A stretch of 64,000 bases of DNA, from the NCBI RefSeq assembly GCF_902170305.1, contig NZ_CABHWW010000011.1, positions 462,340-526,339 of the forward strand, given 5' to 3'. The position numbers and the translations under genes are program-made. Every line of letters begins with the position of its first letter. Positions within the stretch are counted from its first letter, which is position 1. The notes beneath the pieces were generated by a model, which saw only the letters and a list, made by a program, of their open reading frames with translations, was not told the DNA's origin and did not search any database. Of this stretch, positions 49,557-59,797 are shown piece after piece. The stretch comes from Yersinia alsatica (lineage in GTDB: Bacteria; Pseudomonadota; Gammaproteobacteria; Enterobacterales; Enterobacteriaceae).

Positions 49557-49665
49557 ATAATTAAGCAAAAGCACTCAACGTTAACAGAATATTTACCTGT
49601 TGACTTTTTCCCCCTTTCCGCATATCCCTAACACTATTATTGTGTTGCAGAATATGGGAAAGATG

Positions 49666-51159
49666 ATGTCTGAGTTGCAAATATCGCAAGGTTGTTTTCG
49701 CCTGAGTGACACCCGGACACTCACCTTGCCAGAGTTACGCATTCTTTCTGGTGATAAAGGACAACCTGCCGATAGCTGGGCATTTGTCGGGGCTAACGGC
49801 AGTGGTAAATCGGCGCTCGCCAAAGCGCTATCCGGGGAACTGACTCTACTGACAGGCACCCGCCAGAGCAATTTCAACCATATTGTGCGTTTATCATTCG
49901 AACAACTGCAACAGTTAGTCAGTGAAGAATGGCAGCGCAATAACACCGATTTACTCAGTGCTGATGAAGACGATTCTGGGCGCACGACCGCTGAAATCAT
50001 TCAGGAAGAAGTGAGCGATTCATCGCGATGTCAGCAACTGGCAACTCAATTTGGTATCAGTCATTTACTGTCACGTCGTTTTAAATATCTGTCTACCGGG
50101 GAAACGCGCAAAACATTGTTGTGCCGTGCATTAATGCCACAACCCGACTTGCTGATTTTGGATGAGCCGTTTGATGGCCTGGATGTCTCCGCTCGTGCTC
50201 AGTTGGCGGAAATGCTATCCACCCTTTCAGCGCAAGGTGTCACGCTGGTGTTGGTGCTTAACCGCTTTGATGATATCCCAGATTTTGTGCAACATGTCGG
50301 CGTGCTGGCGGATTGCCACTTATCCCACACCGGCCCGCGCCAACAGATTCTGTCCGAAGCTCTGATTGCTCAGCTCGCGCACAGTGAAAATATTGATGGG
50401 CTACAACTACCGGAAGCTGAATCCCCACAACAGCAAGCTCGCTTACCTCAAGATAAGCCGCTGATTATTTTGCGTAATGGGGTAGTTGAGTACAATGACC
50501 GTCCGATTTTGCACCACCTGAGCTGGCAGGTTAACCCCGGCGAACACTGGCAGATTATCGGCCAGAATGGTGCGGGGAAATCAACCTTACTCAGCCTGAT
50601 TACCGGCGACCATCCGCAAGGTTATAGTAATGATTTAACCTTATTTGGCCGCCGCCGGGGAAGTGGTGAAACCATCTGGGACATCAAACGCCATATCGGC
50701 TATGTCAGCAGCAGCCTACATTTGGATTATCGGGTCAGCACTAACTTGCGGACGGTAATTTTATCAGGTTTCTTTGACTCAATTGGTATTTATCAGGCGG
50801 TATCTGATCGCCAACAACAACTTGCTGATCAATGGCTTGCCTTACTTGGTTTTTCTGCCAATACAGCAGACCAGCCTTTCCACAGTTTATCCTGGGGCCA
50901 GCAGCGATTGGCATTAATCGCTCGAGCACTTGTTAAGCACCCTGCGCTATTGATTCTTGATGAGCCGTTGCAAGGTTTAGACCCGCTTAACCGTTTGTTA
51001 GTACGGCGTTTTATTGATGTGATGATTGGCGAGGGCGATACTCAACTGCTGTTTGTCTCTCACCATGCTGAAGATGCGCCACTGTGTATTACTCATCGTT
51101 TAACTTTTGTGCCTGATGGCGATATTTATCGCTATCACCAAGAGGAACTTCCTCATTAA
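49666..51159 (+). CDS. modF: ModF, double ABC ATPase of the molybdate region
   Basis: A 497-residue cytoplasmic protein with two ABC domains and no membrane segment. Domain 1 has Walker A GANGSGKSA, signature LSTGETRKTLLCRAL and LLILDEPFDGLD. Domain 2 has GQNGAGKST, signature LSWGQQRLALIARAL and LLILDEPLQGLDP. It resembles E. coli ModF (490 residues), whose exact role is not established. The frame opens at 49600, but ATG 49666 follows GGGAAAG and matches the family start (MSELQISQGCFRLSD). It follows modE by 110 bases. Confidence 0.92.
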   Translation: MSELQISQGCFRLSDTRTLTLPELRILSGDKGQPADSWAFVGANGSGKSALAKALSGELTLLTGTRQSNFNHIVRLSFEQLQQLVSEEWQRNNTDLLSADEDDSGRTTAEIIQEEVSDSSRCQQLATQFGISHLLSRRFKYLSTGETRKTLLCRALMPQPDLLILDEPFDGLDVSARAQLAEMLSTLSAQGVTLVLVLNRFDDIPDFVQHVGVLADCHLSHTGPRQQILSEALIAQLAHSENIDGLQLPEAESPQQQARLPQDKPLIILRNGVVEYNDRPILHHLSWQVNPGEHWQIIGQNGAGKSTLLSLITGDHPQGYSNDLTLFGRRRGSGETIWDIKRHIGYVSSSLHLDYRVSTNLRTVILSGFFDSIGIYQAVSDRQQQLADQWLALLGFSANTADQPFHSLSWGQQRLALIARALVKHPALLILDEPLQGLDPLNRLLVRRFIDVMIGEGDTQLLFVSHHAEDAPLCITHRLTFVPDGDIYRYHQEELPH

Positions 51160-51347
51160 ATATGAGTAAAAAATATATCTCATGATATTACTCCGGAAAT
51201 AATGAGAATTTTTCTCAACGGAGCTGAGAGTCATTGGCATTCGGCTATGCTACTATTCCCGCTGTCAGCCATCATTGATGCTGACGGCGGATAACCGCTT
51301 TATATTAGCTGGCTTAGAATATGGACTTAATAGTAAAGGGATGACTT

Positions 51348-52166
51348 ATGTGGGGCGTACTAGCTGCATCACTGCTTTTCTTATCAATTAACCGGGTACT
51401 CTCCCTGTTTCTCTTAGCTCTTTCCTTATCGATTGCGCTTTATCATGGGGTTCTGACACTGCCATCAGCGGCATTCTTGCTGCTAACGTTGGTTGCGGCA
51501 CTACTGCTGAAAAAATACCGCCAACGGAAATGGTTGGCTGTTGGCCTTGAGCTGCTCTTGGTGTTAGCCGCCATCGCCTTGTTCCTGCATCTGGTACCTG
51601 GATTTAACAATCTGAAAGTATTGGATAAAGTGAATGTCGGGCCACTCAGTGCGGCCTTTAGCATGTATTACAATCTGGATAAGGCACTGGTGCCCTTTAT
51701 CCTGCTCGCCTGCCTGCCAACCTTATTTGTGGCTAAAAAGCAGCTATCAGTCAGTAAACTTGGCTGGATTAGCTTGATAGCCAGTGTACCTGCGCTACTG
51801 CTGCTGGCTGTCGCCTTAGGCGGCTTGAAGATTGAGATGCACACGCCAGCATGGTTTGGCTCTTTTGTTATCGCCAATGTTTTCTTTGTTTGCCTGGCTG
51901 AAGAAGCGCTTTTCCGGGGTTATTTGCAACAACGTTTAAGCCAATGTCTTGGCAACTACCCGGCACTGCTGATCACCGCGCTACTCTTTGGTGCTGCACA
52001 TTTTGCTGGCGGCCCACTGTTAATGGTGTTTGCGGCATTAGCTGGGGTGATTTATGGTCTGGCGTGGTTGTGGAGTGGCCGTTTGTGGGTAGCCGTCGCA
52101 TTCCATTTCGGCCTGAACTTGATGCATCTGCTGTTCTTTACCTATCCACTGTACGTGGCTCATTAA
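51348..52166 (+). CDS. CPBP-family intramembrane metalloprotease
   Basis: A 272-residue membrane protein with about eight hydrophobic segments. The Abi/CPBP motifs are present: EEALFRGYLQQRL (glutamates and Arg of motif 1), FGAAHFAGG (motif 2 His) and FHFGLNLMHLLFF (motif 3 with His/Asn). This makes an Rce1-like protease fold likely. The substrate and role are unknown; some relatives process peptides or protect against bacteriocins. It lies between modF and the gal operon, where E. coli has no such gene. Confidence 0.82.
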   Translation: MWGVLAASLLFLSINRVLSLFLLALSLSIALYHGVLTLPSAAFLLLTLVAALLLKKYRQRKWLAVGLELLLVLAAIALFLHLVPGFNNLKVLDKVNVGPLSAAFSMYYNLDKALVPFILLACLPTLFVAKKQLSVSKLGWISLIASVPALLLLAVALGGLKIEMHTPAWFGSFVIANVFFVCLAEEALFRGYLQQRLSQCLGNYPALLITALLFGAAHFAGGPLLMVFAALAGVIYGLAWLWSGRLWVAVAFHFGLNLMHLLFFTYPLYVAH

Positions 52167-52184
52167 TCCTTAATGACCCGACTA

Positions 52185-52540
52185 TCCTCAACAGCCGATA
52201 GCTAGCAAACAAACTCATCCCGATGACCCGACCCAAGTCAGTGATTCGGGTGAGTGAAAGCAGCTAACAACTCTCTGTGCCAAGGACGAAAATATCCCCA
52301 AAGTCATTGGTATTACAGCTAGGCAGCCAGCGAACTCATCCCGATGAGCTGACTCAAGTCCGTGATTCGGGTGAGTGAAAGCAGCTAACAACTCTCTGGT
52401 GCCAAGGACGAAGATATCCCCAAAGTCATTGGTGCTACAGCTAGGCAGCCAGCGAGCTCATCCCGATGAGCTGACTCAAGTCAGTGATTCGGGTGAGTGA
52501 GGGCAGCTAACAACGCTGTAGTGCCAAGGACGCAGGGGAT
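52185..52540 (+). repeat. Three tandem ERIC-like repeats between the CPBP gene and galE
   Basis: The same family as at 28168-28480 but in opposite orientation: CAGCTAACAAC starts at 52261, 52382 and 52504, a period of 121-122 bp, with cores such as CATCCCGATGAGCTGACTCAAGTC followed by AGTGATTCGGGTGAGTGA. Copies differ by a few bases each, so duplication is not very recent. Confidence 0.85.
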
Positions 52541-52685
52541 AGGACATTCCTGCTAAATTGATGGATGAGAACGCTACCACTTCAGTTATCTTTGTCATGC
52601 CCGAGATTTCTACGATTTTTTACCTATCCTAGTTTATTCCCCCTGTATTTATGCTCCCACAGAGATTAAGCTAGAAAGAATTTAA

Positions 52686-52701
52686 ATGTAAACGATTCCA
52701 T
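52686..52701. promoter_or_regulatory. GalR/GalS operator (OE type) of galETKM
   Basis: ATGTAAACGATTCCAT matches the gal operator consensus GTGTAAACGATTCCAC at the central 14 bases. It is centred about 58-60 bp upstream of the predicted RNA start, as OE in E. coli. Confidence 0.85.
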
Positions 52702-52702
52702 T

Positions 52703-52718
52703 ATTGAGCGCAGATCAC
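52703..52718. promoter_or_regulatory. Candidate CRP site of the gal promoter
   Basis: TTGAG-CGCAGA-TCACC has one good half (TCAC) and one weak half, and is centred near -41.5 relative to the predicted start, where CRP sits in the E. coli gal promoter. Confidence 0.55.
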
Positions 52719-52737
52719 CTTTTCTCACATAATGGCA

Positions 52738-52746
52738 TGCTATCTT
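52738..52746 (+). promoter_or_regulatory. Extended -10 element of the galE promoter
   Basis: TGC-TATCTT gives an extended -10 with a start near 52752. No good -35 is seen, in keeping with a CRP-helped promoter. Confidence 0.5.
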
Positions 52747-52777
52747 TCTTAGACAAAAGTCATTCGAGGAGTCTTTT

Positions 52778-53794
52778 ATGTACGTTCTGGTAACAGGTGG
52801 TAGCGGTTACATTGGTAGCCATACCTGTGTGCAATTGATTGAAGCGGGCTATAAACCGGTGATCCTCGACAACCTTTGCAACAGCAAATCCAGCGTATTA
52901 GCTCGGATCAACAGTTTGACCGGCTACACCCCTGAGCTTTATCAGGGGGATGTCCGCGACCGCGCACTGCTCGACAAAATATTTGCCGCTCATCCTATTC
53001 ATGCCGTCATTCATTTTGCTGGCTTAAAAGCGGTGGGGGAATCTGTCAGTAAACCGCTGGAATATTACGATAATAATGTTTATGGCACCTTAGTTTTGCT
53101 GGAAGCGATGCGCGCCGCACAAGTCAAAAACTTTATCTTTAGCTCTTCTGCCACGGTCTATGGCGATCAACCACAAATTCCTTATGTTGAAAGCTTCCCG
53201 ACGGGCACGCCTTCCAGCCCGTATGGTCAAAGCAAATTGATGGTTGAGCAGATTCTGCAAGATGTGCAACTGGCTGATCCAAAATGGAATATGACCATTT
53301 TACGCTATTTCAATCCGGTCGGTGCGCATCCGTCAGGGCTGATGGGGGAAGACCCACAGGGTATCCCGAATAACCTGATGCCATTTATTGCACAAGTGGC
53401 GGTGGGCCGTCGTGAATCTTTGTCCATTTTCGGCAATGACTACCCAACCCCCGACGGCACTGGAGTGCGTGATTATATTCATGTGGTTGATTTAGCTGAT
53501 GGCCATGTCGCTGCAATGAAAAAGCTACACAATCAGCCCGGCGTGCATATTTTCAATCTTGGCGCGGGCGTCGGCCACAGTGTTTTACAAGTGGTCGAGG
53601 CATTCAGCAAAGCTTGTGGCAAGCCGCTGGCCTACCATTTTGCCCCACGTCGTGAGGGTGATCTTCCCGCTTATTGGGCCGATCCCACCAAGGCGGCAGA
53701 GCGGCTGGGTTGGCGGGTCAGCCGCTCACTCGATGAAATGGCGGCAGATACCTGGCGCTGGCAATCCAATAATCCTCAGGGCTATCCCGATTAA
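52778..53794 (+). CDS. galE: GalE, UDP-glucose 4-epimerase
   Basis: A 338-residue (E. coli 338) short-chain dehydrogenase that interconverts UDP-galactose and UDP-glucose with tightly bound NAD. Rossmann motif GGSGYIGSHT is at residue 7, the catalytic Ser/Thr region is FIFSSSATVYGD (about residue 120) and the YxxxK pair is in SPYGQSKLMVE. First gene of galETKM, with a GAGGAG ribosome site. Confidence 0.97.
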   Translation: MYVLVTGGSGYIGSHTCVQLIEAGYKPVILDNLCNSKSSVLARINSLTGYTPELYQGDVRDRALLDKIFAAHPIHAVIHFAGLKAVGESVSKPLEYYDNNVYGTLVLLEAMRAAQVKNFIFSSSATVYGDQPQIPYVESFPTGTPSSPYGQSKLMVEQILQDVQLADPKWNMTILRYFNPVGAHPSGLMGEDPQGIPNNLMPFIAQVAVGRRESLSIFGNDYPTPDGTGVRDYIHVVDLADGHVAAMKKLHNQPGVHIFNLGAGVGHSVLQVVEAFSKACGKPLAYHFAPRREGDLPAYWADPTKAAERLGWRVSRSLDEMAADTWRWQSNNPQGYPD

Positions 53795-53803
53795 GGTATT
53801 TCC

Positions 53804-54853
53804 ATGACTGATTTTAACCCTGTGGATCATCCGCATCGCAGATATAACCCGCTGAGCGATCAGTGGGTGCTGGTGTCACCGCATCGGGCCAAACGCCCTT
53901 GGCAAGGCCAGCAGGAAGCACCTGCTACCGAGAGTTTACCGGCGCATGATCCTGATTGCTTCTTATGCCCCGGCAATACCCGAGTGACCGGTGATGTGAA
54001 TCCTGACTACCCGTCAACCTATGTATTTACCAATGACTTTGCGGCACTGATGCCCGATACGCCTGACGCGCCACAAAGTAATGACCCACTGATGCGCAGC
54101 CAAAGTGCACGCGGGACCAGCCGAGTCATTTGCTTCTCGCCGGATCACAGCAAAACCTTGCCGCAACTGACATTACCGGCGTTGGAGCACGTCATCCAAA
54201 CCTGGCAGCAGCAAAGTGCCGAACTGGGTAAAACGTATCCATGGGTACAAGTGTTTGAAAATAAAGGCGCGGCAATGGGTTGCTCCAATCCGCATCCTCA
54301 TGGGCAAATTTGGGCGAATAGCTTTTTACCGAATGAAGCCGCGCGCGAAGACCGCTTGCAACAGCAGTATTTTCAGCAGCATCAATCCCCCATGCTACTC
54401 GACTATGTTGAACGCGAACGCCACGACGGTAGCCGAACCGTGGTTGAAACCGAACACTGGCTGGCGGTAGTGCCCTACTGGGCGGCATGGCCATTTGAAA
54501 CTTTGCTGCTGCCAAAAGCTCATGTCCTGCGGCTAGAGGCATTGTCCGATGAACAACGCGGCGATCTGGCTATTGCATTGAAAAAACTGACCAGCCGCTA
54601 CGACAATTTGTTCTCATGCTCATTCCCTTATTCAATGGGATGGCACGGTGCACCTTACAACACGGATGACAATACGCATTGGCAGTTACACGCGCATTTT
54701 TATCCACCACTGCTGCGCTCAGCGTCAGTGCGGAAATTTATGGTGGGCTATGAAATGCTGGCTGAAACCCAGCGAGACCTTACAGCAGAACAGGCGGCTG
54801 AACACCTGCGGGCAGTAAGTGATGTTCATTATCGAGAAGCTGGAGTCAAATAA
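53804..54853 (+). CDS. galT: GalT, galactose-1-phosphate uridylyltransferase
   Basis: A 349-residue enzyme that swaps UMP between UDP-glucose and galactose-1-phosphate. The nucleophile His is in [12 protein letters not shown] (HPHGQ, about residues 164-168), zinc ligands CFLC lie near residue 52, and [28 protein letters not shown] is the second HIT-type half. It overlaps the galK start (ATAATGA region), nine bases after galE. Confidence 0.97.
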   Translation: MTDFNPVDHPHRRYNPLSDQWVLVSPHRAKRPWQGQQEAPATESLPAHDPDCFLCPGNTRVTGDVNPDYPSTYVFTNDFAALMPDTPDAPQSNDPLMRSQSARGTSRVICFSPDHSKTLPQLTLPALEHVIQTWQQQSAELGKTYPWVQVFENKGAAMGCSNPHPHGQIWANSFLPNEAAREDRLQQQYFQQHQSPMLLDYVERERHDGSRTVVETEHWLAVVPYWAAWPFETLLLPKAHVLRLEALSDEQRGDLAIALKKLTSRYDNLFSCSFPYSMGWHGAPYNTDDNTHWQLHAHFYPPLLRSASVRKFMVGYEMLAETQRDLTAEQAAEHLRAVSDVHYREAGVK

Positions 54854-56004
54854 TGAGTTTAAAGCAGCATACCCAGGCCATTTTCCGTCAACAGTTTAAT
54901 CATGAACCTGACATCACCATTAAAGCACCGGGCCGCGTCAATCTCATTGGCGAGCATACCGATTACAATGATGGTTTTGTCCTGCCCTGTGCCATTGATT
55001 ATGAAACTGTAATCAGTTGCGGTAAACGCGATGACCGCCAGATTCGTGTTATTGCGGCTGATTATGAAAATCAGCAAGATATATTCTCGCTCGATGCGCC
55101 TATCGTCCCGCATCCAGACTACCGCTGGGCTGATTATGTGCGGGGCGTGGTAAAACATTTACAGTTACGCCATGCCGATTTTGGCGGTGCTGACCTGGTG
55201 ATCAGTGGCAATGTGCCACAAGGGGCCGGTTTAAGCTCTTCCGCTTCCTTAGAGGTGGCGGTGGGTCAGGCGTTGCAGTCACTCTACCAACTTCCCCTGA
55301 GTGGCGTGGAGCTGGCGCTGAATGGGCAAGAGGCTGAGAACCAATTTGTCGGCTGTAACTGCGGCATTATGGATCAGTTGATTTCAGCGCTGGGCGAGCA
55401 AGATCACGCGCTACTGATCGACTGTCGCACCCTTGAAACTCGTGCAGTACCTATGCCAGAAAATGTGGCGGTGGTGATTATTAACTCAAATGTGAAACGG
55501 GGTCTGGTTGATAGCGAGTACAACACTCGCCGTCAGCAATGCGAAACTGCGGCTCGTTTCTTTGGCGTCAAAGCGTTACGCGATGTTGATCCTAACCTGT
55601 TTTTCTCGATCCAGGATGAGCTCGATCCCGTCGTAGCTAAACGCGCTCGCCATGTGATTACTGAAAATGAACGTACTCTGGCAGCGGCAGATGCATTAGC
55701 TGGCGGGGATTTGAAATTGATGGGGCAATTGATGCACGAGTCTCATATTTCAATGCGTGATGATTTCGAGATCACAGTTCCGCCGATCGACCACTTGGTG
55801 GATATTGTGAAATCCGTCATTGGAGAGCAAGGTGGTGTTCGAATGACTGGCGGTGGCTTTGGTGGCTGTATTGTCGCGCTAATGCCAACATCGCTGGTCG
55901 AACAGGTTCGTACTGCCGTGGCGCGGGAATATCCGCAGTACAGCGACGGGCGAACAGAAACTTTCTACGTCTGTCAGGCTTCACAAGGAGCGGGTTTATG
56001 CTGA
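54853..56004 (+). CDS. galK: GalK, galactokinase
   Basis: A 383-residue GHMP kinase. It has the galactose signature [19 protein letters not shown] (about residues 29-47), ATP-binding [18 protein letters not shown] (about residue 117), catalytic Asp region [14 protein letters not shown] and the C-terminal GHMP motif [14 protein letters not shown]. It phosphorylates galactose at C1 for GalT. Its end overlaps the galM start by seven bases. Confidence 0.97.
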   Translation: MSLKQHTQAIFRQQFNHEPDITIKAPGRVNLIGEHTDYNDGFVLPCAIDYETVISCGKRDDRQIRVIAADYENQQDIFSLDAPIVPHPDYRWADYVRGVVKHLQLRHADFGGADLVISGNVPQGAGLSSSASLEVAVGQALQSLYQLPLSGVELALNGQEAENQFVGCNCGIMDQLISALGEQDHALLIDCRTLETRAVPMPENVAVVIINSNVKRGLVDSEYNTRRQQCETAARFFGVKALRDVDPNLFFSIQDELDPVVAKRARHVITENERTLAAADALAGGDLKLMGQLMHESHISMRDDFEITVPPIDHLVDIVKSVIGEQGGVRMTGGGFGGCIVALMPTSLVEQVRTAVAREYPQYSDGRTETFYVCQASQGAGLC

Positions 56005-57062
56005 AAAACGACGCTGCATCATTAAGCAGTGTTGACCAGTTAGCACCGGATGGTCACCCCTTTGAATTGACCGAATTGCATAATAAAGCAGGTATGAGTG
56101 TGACGCTGATGGATTGGGGCGCAACTTGGTTGTCTGCAATATTGCCACTCAGAGGGGGCGAAAAGCGTGAGTTACTGCTGGGCTGCCAGACACCTGCTGA
56201 TTATCTGCGTCAAGCAGCATATCTTGGGGCAACCGTCGGCCGCTATGCCAATCGCATTGCTAATGCACAAATCACGGTGGACGGCGAAATCCTTCACCTG
56301 ATACCCAATCAAGGTGTTAACCAACTGCATGGTGGCCCTGAAGGCTTCCATACTCGACGCTGGCAAAAAGTTAAACAGGATGAAAAGCAGGTCACTTACC
56401 AACTGCATTCTCCCGATGGCGATCAAGGTTTCCCCGGCAATCTCACTGCTGAAGTCCAATATCTCTTAACTGAAGATAACCGATTAGAAATTCACTATCA
56501 GGCACAGGTCGACAAAACCTGCCCAGTGAATCTGACCAATCATGCTTACTTTAACCTTGATGGCGAAGGGCATGATGTTCGGGCACACCGGTTGCAGTTG
56601 TTTGCCGACAGATATTTGCCGGTCGACAGTAACGGGATTCCAACCGGTGGGCTAGCTAACGTTGAGAAAACCGGTATGGATTTCCGCCAAGCCAAAACCT
56701 TGGCTCGAGACTTCCTGCAAGACCGCTGCCAGCAGCGGGTGAAAGGCTATGACCATGCCTATCTGCTGCATCGTACTTGTGGCGCCACCGAAAGCCCGGC
56801 GGCTCATTTGTGGTCGTCAGATAATCAGGTCCAGATGAGTGTCTATACCACGGCTCCGGCATTGCAGTTGTATAGCGGCAATTTCTTGGGCGGAACCCCC
56901 TCACGTAATGGCGGAACTTACGCCAGTTACACCGGCGTCGCACTGGAAAGTGAATTCCTGCCCGATAGCCCCAACCACCCTGAATGGCCGCAACCCGATT
57001 GTTGGCTAAAACCGGGGAAAACCTACCACGCGACCACCGTTTATCACTTTATTGCGTTATAA
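55998..57062 (+). CDS. galM: GalM, aldose 1-epimerase
   Basis: A 354-residue mutarotase that equilibrates alpha- and beta-galactose for GalK. The catalytic His lies in [17 protein letters not shown] (about residue 177), the catalytic Glu in [21 protein letters not shown] (about residue 316), and [13 protein letters not shown] is the typical N-terminal sugar-binding stretch. Last gene of galETKM. Confidence 0.95.
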   Translation: MLKNDAASLSSVDQLAPDGHPFELTELHNKAGMSVTLMDWGATWLSAILPLRGGEKRELLLGCQTPADYLRQAAYLGATVGRYANRIANAQITVDGEILHLIPNQGVNQLHGGPEGFHTRRWQKVKQDEKQVTYQLHSPDGDQGFPGNLTAEVQYLLTEDNRLEIHYQAQVDKTCPVNLTNHAYFNLDGEGHDVRAHRLQLFADRYLPVDSNGIPTGGLANVEKTGMDFRQAKTLARDFLQDRCQQRVKGYDHAYLLHRTCGATESPAAHLWSSDNQVQMSVYTTAPALQLYSGNFLGGTPSRNGGTYASYTGVALESEFLPDSPNHPEWPQPDCWLKPGKTYHATTVYHFIAL

Positions 57063-57178
57063 CTGTTTTTATTTACGGCTGCCGACTACGCTTAACAGCA
57101 TCTGTCAGGCAGCCGTACTGACGCCTCGCAGAATCCAACTTTCCTTATATAAACAGTGCCTCAATAAAGGGAACTCAT

Positions 57179-57514
57179 ATGCGTCTAACTACCCTATGGT
57201 TGCTCTCTGCCGGATTATTACTCAGTGCCAATGTGATGGCAGCAGAGACGGCTAAGACCCCCTCGCCCGCACAAGCCGCCCAGCAGAAAAAAATGACCGA
57301 TTGTAATCAGCAGGCGACCACCCAATCACTGAAAGGCGATGACCGGAAGAAATTCATGAGCCAGTGCCTAAAAGCACAGGTTCATCCTGATGAAAAAGCG
57401 CTGACACCGCAGCAGCAGAAAATGAAAAGCTGTAACGCGGAAGCCGCCACCAAAGAGTTAAAAGGCGATGCCCGCAAAACCTTTATGAGCACTTGCCTGA
57501 AAAAAGCGGCTTAA
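57179..57514 (+). CDS. psiF: PsiF-family periplasmic protein
   Basis: A 111-residue exported protein. The signal peptide (MRLTTLWLLSAGLLLSANVMA) is followed by two copies of the PsiF repeat: QQKKMTDCNQQATTQSLKGDDRKKFMSQCLK and QQKMKSCNAEAATKELKGDARKTFMSTCLK. Each has two Cys, probably one disulfide each. In E. coli psiF is induced by phosphate starvation; its function is unknown. No Pho box was seen here. An AGGGA site lies before the ATG. Confidence 0.9.
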   Translation: MRLTTLWLLSAGLLLSANVMAAETAKTPSPAQAAQQKKMTDCNQQATTQSLKGDDRKKFMSQCLKAQVHPDEKALTPQQQKMKSCNAEAATKELKGDARKTFMSTCLKKAA

Positions 57515-57549
57515 CCCCCCCCTCTATAATAACCATTCATAACCAAAGC

Positions 57550-57610
57550 CCCTGGAGTCGCAGGTAGGCGCAGCTAACGCCCCTGCGGCTTCACAAGCTA
57601 CGGGTAATAT
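57550..57610. repeat. Intergenic palindromic repeat after psiF
   Basis: CCCCTGGAGTCGCAGG...CCCCTGCGGCTTCACAAGC shares its plan and parts with the element at 14295-14405. Placed after psiF it may serve as a terminator. Confidence 0.5.
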
Positions 57611-57744
57611 GGGGTATTTAATATCCCATATATTAATTGGTTACAGATTTTGCAGAATCGATTCGACGCCCACTCTTACGCTAATGTAAAAAATTGGCTA
57701 TGGTTAAACACAAACGATTGCTGTCTGCGGCAATCCCGCAATAT

Positions 57745-57763
57745 AATGATAATAGTTATCATT
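57745..57763. promoter_or_regulatory. Fur box upstream of gpmA
   Basis: AATGATAA-TAG-TTATCATT is a perfect inverted repeat matching the 19-bp Fur consensus (GATAATGATAATCATTATC type). It is 32 bp before the gpmA ATG and fits the known iron/Fur control of gpmA in E. coli. Confidence 0.85.
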
Positions 57764-57794
57764 GAATAAATTAGTTACTTGAGGAGTTCGAACT

Positions 57795-58547
57795 ATGGCA
57801 GTAACAAAGCTGGTTCTGGTACGTCACGGTGAAAGTCAATGGAACAACGAAAACCGCTTCACTGGCTGGTATGACGTTGATTTGTCTGAAAAAGGCCGTA
57901 CTGAAGCAAAAGCAGCGGGTAAGCTGTTGAAAGACGAAGGTTTTACTTTTGATTTCGCCTACACCTCAGTACTGAAACGCGCAATCCACACCCTGTGGAG
58001 CATTCTGGATGAGTTGGACCAAGCTTGGTTGCCAACCGAAAAAACCTGGAAGCTGAATGAACGTCATTATGGCGCTCTGCAAGGTCTGGATAAGTCCGAG
58101 ACCGCAGCTAAATACGGTGATGACCAAGTTAAATTGTGGCGTCGTGGTTTTGCTATCACGCCTCCAGCGCTGGAAAAAAGCGATGAGCGTTTCCCTGGCC
58201 ATGACCCACGTTATGCAAAATTAACCGATGCTGAGCTGCCAACCACTGAAAGCCTGGCACTGACCATTGAACGTGTTATCCCTTACTGGGAAGAAGTTAT
58301 CAAACCACGTATTGCCAGTGGTGAGCGCGTGATTATCGCCGCCCACGGTAACTCGCTGCGTGCTCTGGTAAAATATCTCGATGACCTGAACGAAGAAGAA
58401 ATTCTTGAGCTGAACATCCCAACTGGCGTGCCATTGGTGTATGAGTTTGATGAAAACTTCAAACCCATCAAGCACTACTATTTGGGCAATGCGGAAGAGA
58501 TCGCCGCGAAAGCTGCTGCTGTTGCCAATCAGGGTAAAGCTAAGTAA
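57795..58547 (+). CDS. gpmA: GpmA, 2,3-bisphosphoglycerate-dependent phosphoglycerate mutase
   Basis: A 250-residue glycolytic enzyme interconverting 3- and 2-phosphoglycerate. The phospho-acceptor His is in [18 protein letters not shown] (RHG, residue 11), the catalytic Glu lies in [14 protein letters not shown] and the second His in [16 protein letters not shown] (about residue 184). Full length matches E. coli GpmA (250). GAGGAG site; Fur box upstream; strong terminator downstream. Confidence 0.97.
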   Translation: MAVTKLVLVRHGESQWNNENRFTGWYDVDLSEKGRTEAKAAGKLLKDEGFTFDFAYTSVLKRAIHTLWSILDELDQAWLPTEKTWKLNERHYGALQGLDKSETAAKYGDDQVKLWRRGFAITPPALEKSDERFPGHDPRYAKLTDAELPTTESLALTIERVIPYWEEVIKPRIASGERVIIAAHGNSLRALVKYLDDLNEEEILELNIPTGVPLVYEFDENFKPIKHYYLGNAEEIAAKAAAVANQGKAK

Positions 58548-58569
58548 TTATTCCTGATTAGCACCATTA

Positions 58570-58606
58570 AAAAACCCCCGCACATCATTAATGTCGGGGG
58601 TTTTTA
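58570..58606. terminator. Bidirectional terminator between gpmA and aroG
   Basis: AAAAACCCCCG (58570-58580) and CGGGGGTTTTT (58595-58605) form an 11-bp stem with a loop that itself has ACAT/ATGT pairing. A-rich and T-rich ends serve both converging genes. Confidence 0.92.
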
Positions 58607-58640
58607 TTTGTCGAGCAACTTAAATGACCAGCACAAAAGC

Positions 58641-59693
58641 TTACTGACGACGCGCTTTCACCGCGTTTGACAACTGACGCAGCAACACTTCCGTATCTTC
58701 CCAGCCAATACAGGCATCGGTGACACTCTTGCCGTAAGTCAGTGGCTCGCCACTTTCCAGATTCTGATTACCTTCCACCAGATGACTTTCGATCATCACG
58801 CCCATAATAGACTTTTCGCCCTGAGCAATCTGGCGGCACACATCGGTACCCACTTCCATCTGCTTTTTAAACTGCTTGCTGCTGTTAGCATGGCTGAAAT
58901 CAATCATGATTTGTGGTTCCAGACCTGCTTTGCTCAGCCCAGCTTTAACTTCAGCAACATGTGCGCTGCTGTAGTTTGGCTCTTTACCGCCGCGCAGAAT
59001 GATATGGCAATCATCGTTACCTGCGGTATTAACAATCGCAGAGTGACCCCACTTGGTCACTGACAGGAAACAGTGCGGCGCACTGGCGGCATTGATGGCA
59101 TCAATAGCCACTTTAATGGTGCCATCGGTACCATTTTTAAAACCAACCGGGCAAGAGAGGCCAGAAGCCAGCTCACGGTGAACCTGAGATTCCGTCGTCC
59201 GAGCGCCAATAGCTCCCCAGCTCATCAGGTCAGCCAAATATTGCGGGGTAATCATATCCAGAAACTCACCCGCAGCCGGTAAGCCGCTATCATTAATGTC
59301 CAACAGCAACTTACGCGCAATACGCAGACCATCATTGATATCGTAACTACCATCCATGTGCGGATCGTTAATCAGACCTTTCCAACCTACCGTAGTACGC
59401 GGTTTTTCAAAATACACGCGCATTACCACTTCCAGCTCACCTTGTAGCTCTTCACGCAGCGTCAGTAAACGAGCCGCATACTCTTTTGCCGCCTGAGTGT
59501 CATGAATCGAGCATGGGCCAATCACCACCAGCAGGCGATCATCTTGAGCGCGCAAAATGTTGTGAATAGCCGTGCGAGTCTTGGCGACAGTTTCGGCGGC
59601 ATGATTACTGGCCGGAAACTTCTCTAACAAAGCAACAGGTGGCAGGAGTTCCTTAATTTCATTAATCCGTAGGTCATCATTCAGGTAATTCAT
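58641..59693 (-). CDS. aroG: AroG, DAHP synthase (phenylalanine-sensitive type)
   Basis: A 350-residue first enzyme of aromatic amino-acid synthesis, joining PEP and erythrose 4-phosphate. Motifs include VIGPCSIHD (about residue 58, metal Cys), RVYFEKPRTTVGWKGLINDP, the PEP-binding GARTTESQVHRELASGLSCPVGFKNGT region and IMIDFSHANSSKQ. The gene position next to gpmA identifies AroG rather than AroF or AroH. The frame opens at 59729, but ATG 59693 (MNYLNDDLRI) matches E. coli. Confidence 0.95.
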   Translation of the reverse strand: MNYLNDDLRINEIKELLPPVALLEKFPASNHAAETVAKTRTAIHNILRAQDDRLLVVIGPCSIHDTQAAKEYAARLLTLREELQGELEVVMRVYFEKPRTTVGWKGLINDPHMDGSYDINDGLRIARKLLLDINDSGLPAAGEFLDMITPQYLADLMSWGAIGARTTESQVHRELASGLSCPVGFKNGTDGTIKVAIDAINAASAPHCFLSVTKWGHSAIVNTAGNDDCHIILRGGKEPNYSSAHVAEVKAGLSKAGLEPQIMIDFSHANSSKQFKKQMEVGTDVCRQIAQGEKSIMGVMIESHLVEGNQNLESGEPLTYGKSVTDACIGWEDTEVLLRQLSNAVKARRQ

Positions 59694-59779
59694 AGTTCTT
59701 CCATTAAGTCTCTGACGGTCATCGCACAACCATTATTTTAGCAATCTAACTGAACCAATCTAGCGGGTGAATTGACCGC

Positions 59780-59797
59780 TGTAAATCTACTTTATTG
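59780..59797 (-). promoter_or_regulatory. Weak candidate TyrR box upstream of aroG
   Basis: TGTAAA, six bases, TTATTG against the TyrR consensus TGTAAA-N6-TTTACA: one perfect half and one poor half, 87 bp upstream of aroG. E. coli aroG is TyrR-controlled, but the match is weak. Confidence 0.3.
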
